Positions 28,502 to 38,600 of a stretch of 56,799 bases of DNA are shown here, in pieces. Below the pieces are notes generated by a model, which searched no databases, was not told the DNA's origin, and saw only the letters and a list, made by a program, of their open reading frames with translations. Position numbers and translations under genes: made by a program. Origin of the DNA: Gammaproteobacteria bacterium (GTDB lineage Bacteria; Pseudomonadota; Gammaproteobacteria; DSM-16500); NCBI GenBank assembly GCA_013288815.1, contig JABDBD010000014.1, positions 1 through 56,799 of the forward strand, read 5' to 3'. Within the stretch, counting starts at the first letter, position 1; each line of letters opens with the position of its first letter.

Positions 28502-29020
28502 ATGCTAAAAAAAGCAGATGGTTTTTCGTTGCTAGAATTAATGTTAGTGATTGCCTTAATAGGTGTTGTCCTTGCCTGGGCTTTGCCATCGTATCAACTT
28601 TTTTTGGTGCGTACGCGTGAAGAGTTGTTGGGGGATAAGCTCGTAAAAATATTCGGTCTCGCACGAGATGAGGCAATTTTGCAACATAAGTCAATGATCA
28701 TGTGCGGGAGTGATGATCAGACAACCTGTTCTTCAAATTGGTCTGCCGGACAAATTATTTTTTCAGCAGAAAATCAAAAAAAAATTCTTTACCGATTTCC
28801 ATTGTCTCAAAAAGAAGGCGTTTTATTTTGGCGCTCCTCTTTGCACCGACAGTACGTGCAATTTTTAGAAACCGGATTGACAGATTTTCAAAATGGAACG
28901 TTTTGGTTTTGTGATAATGCTTCTCAAAAGCCTGTGTGGGTGATTCGATTAAATCATGCTGGTAGAGCGAGAATGGAATCATATTCTGAGGTGGGTCATC
29001 TCGCTCTGCCATGTGCGTAA
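28502..29020 (+). CDS. GspH/FimT-type pseudopilin
   Basis: The 172-residue protein has a type IV prepilin leader MLKKADG with cleavage before FSLLELMLVIALIGVVLAWALP. Glu at +5 and the hydrophobic helix fit the pilin family. The C-terminal globular part resembles GspH/FimT minor pilins (residues 50-172: LARDEAILQHKSMIMC, NWSAGQIIF, LNHAGRAR). It should be processed by PilD and incorporated at a type IV pilus or type II secretion pseudopilus. It is the last gene of its strand here and converges on another pilin gene with 6 bp between stop codons. Confidence 0.85.
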   Translation: MLKKADGFSLLELMLVIALIGVVLAWALPSYQLFLVRTREELLGDKLVKIFGLARDEAILQHKSMIMCGSDDQTTCSSNWSAGQIIFSAENQKKILYRFPLSQKEGVLFWRSSLHRQYVQFLETGLTDFQNGTFWFCDNASQKPVWVIRLNHAGRARMESYSEVGHLALPCA

Positions 29021-29026
29021 CATGAG

Positions 29027-30012
<986 letters not shown>

Positions 30013-30128
30013 CTAAGGATTTTGAAGTGGTGAAAGACTAAATTATTTGATATAGATCTATCCAAAACACACAAAATATGGTTAAATTGAAAACACAAAA
30101 TAAATATCAATAATCGAGGTGGTGGTGA

Positions 30129-30326
30129 ATGCAAGATCGTCCTAAGCATATGGCTGTAGAGTCTTTTGATTTTGATGGTTGTCTTTTTAATATTAATTAT
30201 ATTGAAAATAATGATGAAAAAAACCGTCTCATCAAATATAACGAAACATTGCTGACACGTCTATGTCAAAAAGCGCAAAGTGACCAAGCTGATGAAATTG
30301 TTTTATTTGTGGGTTCAAATGCATAA
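30129..30326 (+). pseudogene. N-terminal remnant of a HAD-like (DxDGC) protein
   Basis: The frame starts at ATG with a GAGGTGG site and contains VESFDFDGCLFNINY, a HAD-phosphatase motif I type (DxDGx), and DEIVLFVGSN before a stop. The following frame starts at the same point (30319) and continues as a matching C-terminal part, so the two seem to be one broken gene. Similar FDFDGCLFN proteins, as I remember them from Legionella and relatives, have over 100 residues between GSN and the next block, so a deletion plus frameshift is likely. Confidence 0.6.
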
Positions 30327-30825
30327 AATAGCAGCAGAAAATCCTAAGGCTGTCATTACGTTTAATTTTTATGACGATAGCAAATCAATCTTACGATGCC
30401 TGGGCGAGTTTTTTAAAAATAATCCTGATCTCATTCCGCCAAATATCACATTAAATTTACATTGGTATAATGGCGACCCATATGAAAAAGAACAGCCTAT
30501 ATTATTGGATTCTATTTCTGCGTCGCCTAACAGTCGCATTGATCGCCAATTTGAAAATAGTATTAAAGAAATCATTAAGTTAAATGGTATCGAGTTGACA
30601 GATACTGACGTTTATCACAATAAATATGATTTAATAGAAGATTTAGATGTAGGTAAATTTAGAAACTGTAGACAGATTGAAATACATGAAGTAAGCCCAG
30701 CCATCAATATCCTGGAGGGAACGGGCTCACAGTTAGGGGTGTTTGTTCAATCGGGATCTGACACACATAAAGAGATCTTGGGGCAACAAGATATCTTGCT
30801 ACCCAGCAGGCCAACTTCTTGTTAA
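30319..30825 (+). pseudogene. C-terminal remnant of the same HAD-like protein
   Basis: The frame reads MHKIAAENPKAVITFNFYDDSKSIL... to SRPTSC. FNFYDDSKSIL, with the acidic pair FYDD, would be the HAD motif IV equivalent, followed by NPDLIPPNITLNLHWYNG. It overlaps the previous frame by 8 bp at TTCAAATGCATAAAA, where both fragments share TCAAAT, consistent with deletion across a short direct repeat. An upstream in-frame ATG at 30280 exists but encodes non-homologous residues. It could still be translated as a separate protein. Confidence 0.55.
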
Positions 30826-30884
30826 AATAATGAGTTTTGTAGTTAACATATTAAATAGCGTTGTTTAATCAGTTTTTTTCCTTC

Positions 30885-31002
30885 TCCCCTTGTGGGGTAT
30901 GTAAGGGTGTTGACGTGTCTGCCCGAAGGGCGGATGAGGGGTACTTTTGACATAGAAACCCCTCACCCGCCGCTACGCGTCGACCTCTCCCACAAGGGGA
31001 GA
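30885..31002. repeat. Nested palindromic intergenic repeat
   Basis: Outer arms TCTCCCCTTGTGGG (30885-30898) and CCCACAAGGGGAGA (30989-31002) are perfect complements. Inner arms GGCGGATGAGGGGT (30929-30942) and ACCCCTCACCCGCC (30958-30971) pair with one mismatch, leaving a 15-bp loop. GATTTATGCA follows at the right edge, as in the element at 5629. It sits in a 229-bp gap between the decayed gene and fmdB and shows no coding capacity. It is a dispersed-repeat type. Confidence 0.7.
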
Positions 31003-31054
31003 GGTAAAAGAGCGATTTATGCAGCAATGCTTATCAAAATTATAAGGTAATATC

Positions 31055-31363
31055 ATGCCAATATATGAATACGAATGTAGTGCGTGCCAGCATAAATTAG
31101 AAACCTTACAAAAAGTAAGCGAGCCTGCATTGACGGATTGTCCTCAGTGTGGCAAATCAACCTTACAAAAAATAATTTCTCAGACCAGTTTCCAACTCAA
31201 AGGCACAGGTTGGTATGCAACCGATTTTCGTAATAAAAGTCCGGCGGAAACAAAAAAAACTGAGACAAAGTCAGCTCAAAGCGAAAGTAAAGACACCACC
31301 ACATCAAGCTCCGGAACGGAGTCAACTACAGCCGCCACATCAACTGATACGAAGAAGACTTAA
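31055..31363 (+). CDS. FmdB-family zinc-ribbon protein
   Basis: The first 60 residues are the FmdB/CxxC_CXXC_SSSS zinc ribbon: MPIYEYECSACQHKLETLQKVSE, DCPQCGKSTLQKIISQTSFQLKGTGWYATDF. The remainder is a Ser/Thr/Lys-rich low-complexity tail. Function is unknown, but it usually precedes DUF502 and aspS in gammaproteobacteria, as it does here with 2-bp gaps. This supports a shared transcript through yebC and ruvC. Confidence 0.9.
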   Translation: MPIYEYECSACQHKLETLQKVSEPALTDCPQCGKSTLQKIISQTSFQLKGTGWYATDFRNKSPAETKKTETKSAQSESKDTTTSSSGTESTTAATSTDTKKT

Positions 31364-31365
31364 CT

Positions 31366-32025
31366 ATGATGTCACTTTTCCGACGTTACTTTATTTCAGG
31401 ATTGCTAGTGTGGCTACCGATTTGGGTGACGCTCTTAGCCATTACTTTTTTATTTGATCTCATGAGTAATACATTGTCTTTGTTGCCTCATCGATACCAG
31501 CCCGATGTTTTATTTGGATTTCATATTCCAGGTATTGGCGTTTTAATTACTCTTTCTGTTATTTTTTTGACGGGTATTGTTGCGGCGAATATTGTCGGTA
31601 AACAATTGGTAGTTTTTGGCGATGCTATCATTGGACGTATTCCATTAGTTCGCTCAGTTTATACAGGTGTTAAGCAAGTCACGGAAACATTGTTTACACC
31701 AGGTGGTCAATCGTTTCGAAGAGTGTTGCTAGTGCAATTTCCCCACGAAGGATTATGGAGTATTGCGTTTCAAACAGGTGATGTTGCTGTGCAGATTCAA
31801 GAGCATGTTACAAAAGATCCCATGGTCAGTTTATTTATTCCGACAACACCGAATCCGACGTCAGGTTTTTTAATGATGGCTGAGCGCAAAAATGTGATTG
31901 AGCTCGATATTCCTGTAGAGCAAGCATTAAAATTTATTATTTCATTAGGTGTTGTTCAGCCTATCTGGAAGGATCCTGAGCTTGGCAAAAAAATTGTAGA
32001 ATCCAATAAAATTATCGAAGGTTAA
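31366..32025 (+). CDS. DUF502 membrane protein
   Basis: The 219-residue inner-membrane protein has two hydrophobic segments (residues about 8-35 and 55-80) then a soluble domain. [37 protein letters not shown] and [15 protein letters not shown] are family marks (DUF502, with a plant homologue COV1). Its role is unknown. It sits between fmdB and aspS with gaps of only 2 bp on each side, in the conserved operon. Confidence 0.92.
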   Translation: MMSLFRRYFISGLLVWLPIWVTLLAITFLFDLMSNTLSLLPHRYQPDVLFGFHIPGIGVLITLSVIFLTGIVAANIVGKQLVVFGDAIIGRIPLVRSVYTGVKQVTETLFTPGGQSFRRVLLVQFPHEGLWSIAFQTGDVAVQIQEHVTKDPMVSLFIPTTPNPTSGFLMMAERKNVIELDIPVEQALKFIISLGVVQPIWKDPELGKKIVESNKIIEG

Positions 32026-32027
32026 TT

Positions 32028-33830
32028 ATGCGTACTCATTATTGTGGCGAAGTGACAACAACATTATTAGATCAAGAAGTTCAAATTGTAGGATGGGTAC
32101 ATAGACGCCGTGATCACGGTGGTGTGATATTTTTAGATATGCGTGATCGAGAAGGTTTGGTGCAAGTTGTATTTGCACCGGAAAACAAAGCGGCATTTGC
32201 AATGGCAGAAACCGTTCGTAATGAATTCGTATTGCAAATCAAAGGACATGTGAGAAATCGCCCTGCAGGGACAGTCAATAAAGATTTGCGAACAGGTGAA
32301 ATTGAAATTGCTGCAGATGAGATCACTATTTTAAATCGTTCTGAACCTACGCCATTTCCAATTGATGAATATCATGATATCGGCGAAGAAACACGTTTAC
32401 GTTATCGTTACTTAGATTTACGCAGACCTGAGATGTTAAACCGCATGCGAGTGCGCGCGCATATTACTCGTTATTTAAGACGTTATTTAGATGACAATGG
32501 TTTTATGGATATTGAAACCCCTTTTCTAACGAAAGCAACGCCAGAGGGTGCTCGCGATTATTTGGTTCCTAGTCGCACCAAGCCAGGATCTTTTTATGCA
32601 TTGCCGCAGTCACCGCAACAATTTAAACAATTGTTAATGATGGCAGGTATGGATCGATACTATCAAGTTGTCAGATGTTTTCGTGATGAAGATTTACGTG
32701 CGGATAGACAACCTGAATTTACCCAATTAGATATTGAAACATCATTTCTCAACGAAACAGAAATTCAAGACATCATGGAAGAGATGATGCGTGGCATGTT
32801 TGCAGATGTGTTAAATGTTGAGTTGCCAAAACCTTTTCCTCGCATGACTTATGCAGAAGCGATGTCACGTTTTGGTTCTGATAAGCCTGACTTACGTATT
32901 CCGCTAGAATTAGTGGATATTGGCGATCTCTTGCGTGATGTGGAATTTAAAGTATTTGCTGGTCCTGCAAATGATCCGCATGGCCGCATTGCTGCATTAT
33001 GTGTTCCAAATGGTGCGGATATCAGTCGCAAAGAAATCGATGATTACACAAAATATGTCGGTATTTATGGTGCGAAAGGATTGGCATACATCAAGGTGAA
33101 TGGTGAAGGTACGGAAGGTCTGCAGTCGCCTATTTTGAAATTCATACCAGAAAATGTGACGCAACAAATTTTAGCTCGTACGAAGGCAAAAGTTGGCGAC
33201 ATTATTTTCTTTGGCGCGGACAAAGCGAATATTGTGAATGAAGCATTGGGTGCTCTACGTATTAAAGTGGGGCATGATAGACAATTAGTCGAAAAAGGCT
33301 GGCGTCCATTGTGGGTAGTTGATTTCCCTATGTTTGAACTTGCAAGCGATGGTCGCGTAGCAGCATGCCATCATCCCTTTACAGCTCCCAAAATTAAAAA
33401 TGTAGATGAGTTGTCACATGAGCCGCTGAAGATTTTAGCACGTGCTTATGATATGGCATTGAATGGTAGTGAAATTGGTGGTGGATCCATTCGGATTAAC
33501 TCCTCTGACTTGCAAATGGCAGTATTTCGCGCCTTAAATATTAGCGAAGAAGCTGCAAATGAAAAATTCGGTCATTTGCTCACAGCGTTAAAATTTGGAT
33601 GTCCTCCACATGGCGGTATTGCATTTGGTATTGATAGATTAGCAATGTTAATGACAGATTCAGCTTCCATTCGTGATGTGATTGCATTTCCGAAAACACA
33701 AACAGCGACATGTCCGTTGACGGATGCGCCTTCATCAGTCGATCCTGCGCAATTGATAGAGTTGGGAATTCGTGTGCGTCACGACGAAAAGAAAGTGCCA
33801 GCAATAAAAAAAGAAAATGTAGGAGGCTAA
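32028..33830 (+). CDS. aspS: Aspartyl-tRNA synthetase, bacterial type
   Basis: It charges tRNA-Asp. The 600-residue protein includes the N-terminal OB-fold ([19 protein letters not shown]), class II motif 2 ([25 protein letters not shown]), the bacterial GAD insertion (about residues 290-420) and motif 3 ([27 protein letters not shown]). Gammaproteobacterial enzymes are normally discriminating; nothing here speaks against it. yebC begins 1 bp after the stop. Confidence 0.97.
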   Translation: MRTHYCGEVTTTLLDQEVQIVGWVHRRRDHGGVIFLDMRDREGLVQVVFAPENKAAFAMAETVRNEFVLQIKGHVRNRPAGTVNKDLRTGEIEIAADEITILNRSEPTPFPIDEYHDIGEETRLRYRYLDLRRPEMLNRMRVRAHITRYLRRYLDDNGFMDIETPFLTKATPEGARDYLVPSRTKPGSFYALPQSPQQFKQLLMMAGMDRYYQVVRCFRDEDLRADRQPEFTQLDIETSFLNETEIQDIMEEMMRGMFADVLNVELPKPFPRMTYAEAMSRFGSDKPDLRIPLELVDIGDLLRDVEFKVFAGPANDPHGRIAALCVPNGADISRKEIDDYTKYVGIYGAKGLAYIKVNGEGTEGLQSPILKFIPENVTQQILARTKAKVGDIIFFGADKANIVNEALGALRIKVGHDRQLVEKGWRPLWVVDFPMFELASDGRVAACHHPFTAPKIKNVDELSHEPLKILARAYDMALNGSEIGGGSIRINSSDLQMAVFRALNISEEAANEKFGHLLTALKFGCPPHGGIAFGIDRLAMLMTDSASIRDVIAFPKTQTATCPLTDAPSSVDPAQLIELGIRVRHDEKKVPAIKKENVGG

Positions 33831-33831
33831 C

Positions 33832-34581
33832 ATGGCAGGTCATAGTAAATGGGCTAACATTAAGCATAGAAAAGGAAAGCAAGATGCTAAGCGCGGAAAG
33901 CTCTACACGAAATTAATTCGCGAAATTACGGTTGCTGCGAAGTTGGGTGGTGCAGACCCGGATGCAAATCCACGGTTGCGAACAGCGATAGACAAAGCGC
34001 TGATTGCTAACATGTCAAAAGATGTGATTGACCGTGCAGCAAAACGTGGTGCAGGCGGCATGGAGGGTGATGATGTAGAAGAAATTCGTTATGAAGGTTA
34101 CGGCCCATCGGGTGTGGCGATTATGGTGGATTGCATGACGAATAATCGCAATCGAACCGTTGCTGAAGTGCGTCATGCCTTCACCAAGTGCGGCGGTAAT
34201 ATGGGAACCGATGGTTCAGTTTCTTATTTATTTAAAAAATTAGGTCAGCTGACTTTTGCGCCTGGATTAGATGAAGAGCGCTTGATGGAAATTGCTTTAG
34301 ATGCAGGTGCGGAAGATATTATCGTTAATGATGACAAAAGTGTTGACGTTACCACAACGCCTGAATCGTTTGCGGCGGTGAAACAAATGATGGAAAAAAA
34401 TGGGTTTGTTCCAGCGCAAGCAGACATTACTATGCTTGCTGCAACGCATGTATCGATTGGTGATAAAGATATTGCTGAAAAATTAATTCGCTTAACCGAC
34501 ATGCTAGAAGATTTGGATGATGTTCAGGAAGTGTATTCGAATGCAAATATAGAAGATTCAATTTTGATGGAGCTGGAATAA
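33832..34581 (+). CDS. yebC: YebC/PmpR-family regulator
   Basis: The 249-residue protein begins MAGHSKWANIKHRKGKQDAKRGK, the family signature, and includes DPDANPRLRTAIDKA and GYGPSGVAIMVDCMTNNRNRT. Members are DNA-binding regulators, and recent work links YebC-type proteins with translation of polyproline stretches. It lies directly after aspS and before ruvC, as in E. coli, so it belongs to this operon. Confidence 0.95.
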   Translation: MAGHSKWANIKHRKGKQDAKRGKLYTKLIREITVAAKLGGADPDANPRLRTAIDKALIANMSKDVIDRAAKRGAGGMEGDDVEEIRYEGYGPSGVAIMVDCMTNNRNRTVAEVRHAFTKCGGNMGTDGSVSYLFKKLGQLTFAPGLDEERLMEIALDAGAEDIIVNDDKSVDVTTTPESFAAVKQMMEKNGFVPAQADITMLAATHVSIGDKDIAEKLIRLTDMLEDLDDVQEVYSNANIEDSILMELE

Positions 34582-34605
34582 TTTATCATTCACAAGTGAG
34601 ATAGC

Positions 34606-35142
34606 ATGACGACTATCATAGGGATAGATCCAGGATCACGTCATACAGGATATGGTGTGATCAAATTGACGGAGCAACAGAGTGTATATGTTACCAGCGG
34701 CTGTATTCATTTAGATAACGAACAAAAATTACCAGAACGCTTACAAAAAATTTTTTCCGGACTGCAAGAAATTATTGGATTACACCAACCTATCGAAGCG
34801 GCCATTGAACAAGTGTTTATGCATGAAAATCCAGGGTCTGCATTGAAATTAGGTCAGGCTCGCGGCGCAGCAATTGTTGCGCTCACCATTCCTGTTGCGG
34901 AATATTCTGCAAGGCAAGTTAAGCAAGCTGTTGTCGGTTATGGTGCCGCTAAAAAAGATCAAGTTCAACAGATGGTGATGCGATTACTGAATATCACTGA
35001 AAAACTGCAAGCAGATGCCGCAGACGCCTTAGCCATAGCACTTTGTCATGCGCATTCTCGCCTTGCCATTCACCAAGTGGGTTTGGTGGGAAAAAATTCT
35101 CAGCGAAGAAAGCGAAGCAGTTGGCGAGATTATCGACCCTAG
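34606..35142 (+). CDS. ruvC: Holliday junction endodeoxyribonuclease RuvC
   Basis: RuvC resolves Holliday junctions made during recombination, with RuvAB. The protein has 178 residues, with the first catalytic Asp at [14 protein letters not shown], Glu in [24 protein letters not shown], and the C-terminal acidic pair in [15 protein letters not shown]. In most relatives ruvA follows at once. Here a 102-residue gene and a gene of about 7.8 kb separate them. Confidence 0.97.
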   Translation: MTTIIGIDPGSRHTGYGVIKLTEQQSVYVTSGCIHLDNEQKLPERLQKIFSGLQEIIGLHQPIEAAIEQVFMHENPGSALKLGQARGAAIVALTIPVAEYSARQVKQAVVGYGAAKKDQVQQMVMRLLNITEKLQADAADALAIALCHAHSRLAIHQVGLVGKNSQRRKRSSWRDYRP

Positions 35143-35159
35143 AGATGAGGAAATAAAAA

Positions 35160-35468
35160 ATGAAAATGCTGCATACCACACAAAACAAAGTCGAATTATA
35201 TGTTTTAAAATCTAAATTAGACGAAAACAGTATCGAGTCGATTATTAAAAATGAAGAACCGCCTTTGGCAGGAGAAATTCCTCCGGCGGTTGCTTGGCCT
35301 GAATTGTGGGTGTTGGATGATTCGCAATTTGGTGAGGCGAAAAAAATATATGAACAAGAAATTTCTCGCTTACAATCCCATCAAGCGAAATGGACATGTA
35401 GCCAGTGCGGCGAACATTTAGAAGGGCAATTTGATATTTGTTGGAAATGTGGGGCTAGTCGTTCGTAG
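35160..35468 (+). CDS. DUF2007-like signal-transduction/zinc-ribbon protein
   Basis: The 102-residue protein has an N-terminal DUF2007-like domain (VELYVLKSKLDENSIESIIKNE, ELWVLDDSQFGEAKKIYEQE), then a C-terminal zinc ribbon CSQCGEHLEGQFDICWKCG with two CxxC knuckles. Such proteins are small cytosolic factors of unknown role. It is 17 bp after ruvC, probably cotranscribed. The 199 bp that follow hold no gene and lead to the giant gene's start. Confidence 0.8.
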   Translation: MKMLHTTQNKVELYVLKSKLDENSIESIIKNEEPPLAGEIPPAVAWPELWVLDDSQFGEAKKIYEQEISRLQSHQAKWTCSQCGEHLEGQFDICWKCGASRS

Positions 35469-35667
35469 AGACAATCATGGCTCGCATCTGTAGTGTTTTT
35501 CCCATCTGTAAATGATAAGGTTAAATTATATTTGCTGAATAGTTACCAGCAGATTTGATGAAGCTTCATCTATTTGATTGTACAAGTTCTTTATTAAAAA
35601 TCCATCACCAAACTATTTCTCGTCTCTAGTCTATACTTATCATAGTAGCCTCATATCGAGTTTAACT

Positions 35668-38600
35668 ATGATTCTTTTTAAAAAAAATCTAGAAATGAAG
35701 TTGGGAATTCATCATGAAGATGAAGAAACCGGCAAAGTTGAATACCAATCAACAGGCCCGGGATATTTTGATTCATGGATGCAGTTGGAAGGCAGAAAAA
35801 ATTGCTGGCAACGTACAGTTCCTTCTTCATCAAAAACAAAAAGAAAAGTGATTCTTTCTCATAATTTAATGAAGACAACAGAAGAAACGCTGGCGTTGTT
35901 GCACTCTCTGATTGAGCATTGTGATGTTTACCTTTGGCAAGGTGATAACGTTTTAATGAAAGATTCGATACCACTGACGGATGTCGATCAGTATTATAAG
36001 CTGAGAAATCAAATCATTCCCAGTACGCGAACAGTTGTTGAGGAGGGGTTAAGTAAACAGCATATAAGCTCTGAAGAATATACCATTTTAGATTATGAAG
36101 CGTGTATTAAAATTATTTTAGAAAAAAATGAGGTGTGGTTAAATTTAACAGATATTGATATCACGAATGAGGATGAGTTTGAAGAATTAGTTGCTACCGT
36201 TGATTTTAGTAAAGTAACTTTCATTAAAATGTATGCTCCCACAACAGCTGAAAGAGCAAAAATATTAAAATATTTTCCGAATCTTCAGAGAATAGGATTA
36301 GAGGGCGTAGTCGTTGATCCAGACAATGAGTTTCTGAAATTTAAAAATCCACAACTGGACTTAGATATCAATGGAAAATCAGTTCTCCATCAAGATGGAA
36401 AGTATTTCGAGACTTTTCCTACACAGCAAGAATTTGATAATGCATTATCTAATCTGACGTTGCATGACCACTTGGATATGGAGTGTGATAATGGGATCAA
36501 TGAAGAAAAAACAAATGAACCTCTGCGATTAAATTTATCTCAATTAAAAGAGTATCCTCATGTGCAGAGGTTAGAATTTAATAATGCTGACTTACAAAGA
36601 ATAGCTATTCATTCCCCTGAGAATGTTAAAATAAATGATGTCAAAGTAAGGCATTCTGGTACTAATAACTTATCAAATTTTTTGAATCAATTGCCCCATG
36701 TAAAATCTGTCTTCCTTTGTCGTGTGAGTGGTAATGAAGTTGATCTATCTTCCCAAAAAAGTATTAATAGGGTAGACATTGTCAGTTCAAACATTTCCTT
36801 TTTGAAATTACCCAAAGATCAAGTATGTGGCGTGTCGATAATTGACGTAAATGTAAAAACACTAGATTTGTCAGAATGCCACAACATGAATGTGTTAGGG
36901 ATACATAATAGTGGTATCAAAGAAATAAAAATGCCTGATAAATCATTGTTGAAAGAGTTTCAATTGCATTTATTTAAAGATGTGGGAGAAATAGATTTAA
37001 GTGGGTGCCCTGAATTAAGCTCATTAGTAGTTAGAGATGGAGATTTAGAAAATATTAAGTGGCCTAGAAATAATAATATTAAATCTATTTTATTTAGAGA
37101 TGTTTTTATACGGAGTTCCACTATATTAAATCTTGAAGAGTGTGTGCATTTAGAGTCTATCCGTATTGTTAAGTGTGGATTTAAAGAATTAATTTTGCCA
37201 AAAAATAGTGCGCTGAAAAGTATATCACTGAATTATGCGAGTGATTTAACTATACTTGATTTGTCTAATTGTCATTTTTTGGAAGAAATTACAATTAGTC
37301 AATGTTCAAATTTAAAAAAAATAATTTTTCCTAATCCATCTTCACTGAAGCGAGTCGATATTAGTAAGAGCGATAGATTGCACAAGTTAGACTTGTCAGT
37401 CTGTAAAAATTTATCTAATTTGAGTTTGAATTCTTTATCTTTAGATAAATTTGTCGTGGATAAAAATGCAATTCAAGAAATAACATTGAAAGATTGTGAG
37501 ATGCCAATTGAAAATTTTGGTGATATGCCTAATTTGAATAGTGCTATAGTTAATAATAAAAAATTATCTCTACCAAGCCAAATCTGGAAAAAAGAGGGAA
37601 ATTTACAATATTTAACGATATTGGCTAGAGTGGATAACTTGGATCTCTCGAAGTTAAAAAATTTAGAAGAGCTGGTTATTGATATAGATGTTTTAGAATC
37701 TCCAACAGTATTACCTCTTCAATCAAATTTGCGCAGGCTTGAGATAAAGCTAACAACTCATTGGATTATCAAGTCTGACAGCTTGAATACTATTAAAAAT
37801 TTTGACTTGCAAGAAAAATTAGAAGAATTAAAACTATCTGCGTGTGACTTAAAGAGCTTAGCCATTATAAAACCCATGCTTGTGATGAAAAATCTAATTA
37901 TTCAAAATTGTGAGAATCTTGAGTTGCTTGATTTATCTATGTTTCCAAATTTAGAAACATTAACAATTGAAAATTGTGATACATCGGATTTGAAGTTTCC
38001 TCAAGGCAATAAAATTAAAATAATCAAGTTCGATAAGGTGGTCCACAATAATGATGAGGTGATGCTTGATAGCTGTCATGATCTTGAACATCTCGATCTA
38101 AAAATAGATAGTGGAAAAAATGGGCTTAAAGTTTGTTTGAAGTCAAAAAAACTTGAAACACTTGTTGCTGATATAAGTATAGATAAACAGTTTGGTTTCA
38201 GCTTTTTTATGATTGATGATTGCTGTAATTTAAAAAAATTAGATCTTAAATCGCCAACTTTAATTATAAATATGGAGCATTTTCCCAACTTGCAAGAAGC
38301 AAGGTTTTCAGTAGAACGAAAAAATGGACTTTACACTCTTGACAATGCTCACTTATGTCCTCGGTTACGATCGTTAGAAGTAATAGCGAGCGGTTCACTA
38401 CAGATTAAGGAGGATTTTAATCTTTTATATAATGGTAATAAATGTCAGTCACGCTTTGCTGATCCTTTTAAGGTACACTCTTTTGAACAAAAGCAAGTAG
38501 CTCTGGAATCAAAAATCAATATTCAAAACCAAAGAAGTCCAGTAGCTTGTTTTTCATTTCGAAAAGGCATGAGAGTCGATAGTCATATTAAGCAAGACCA

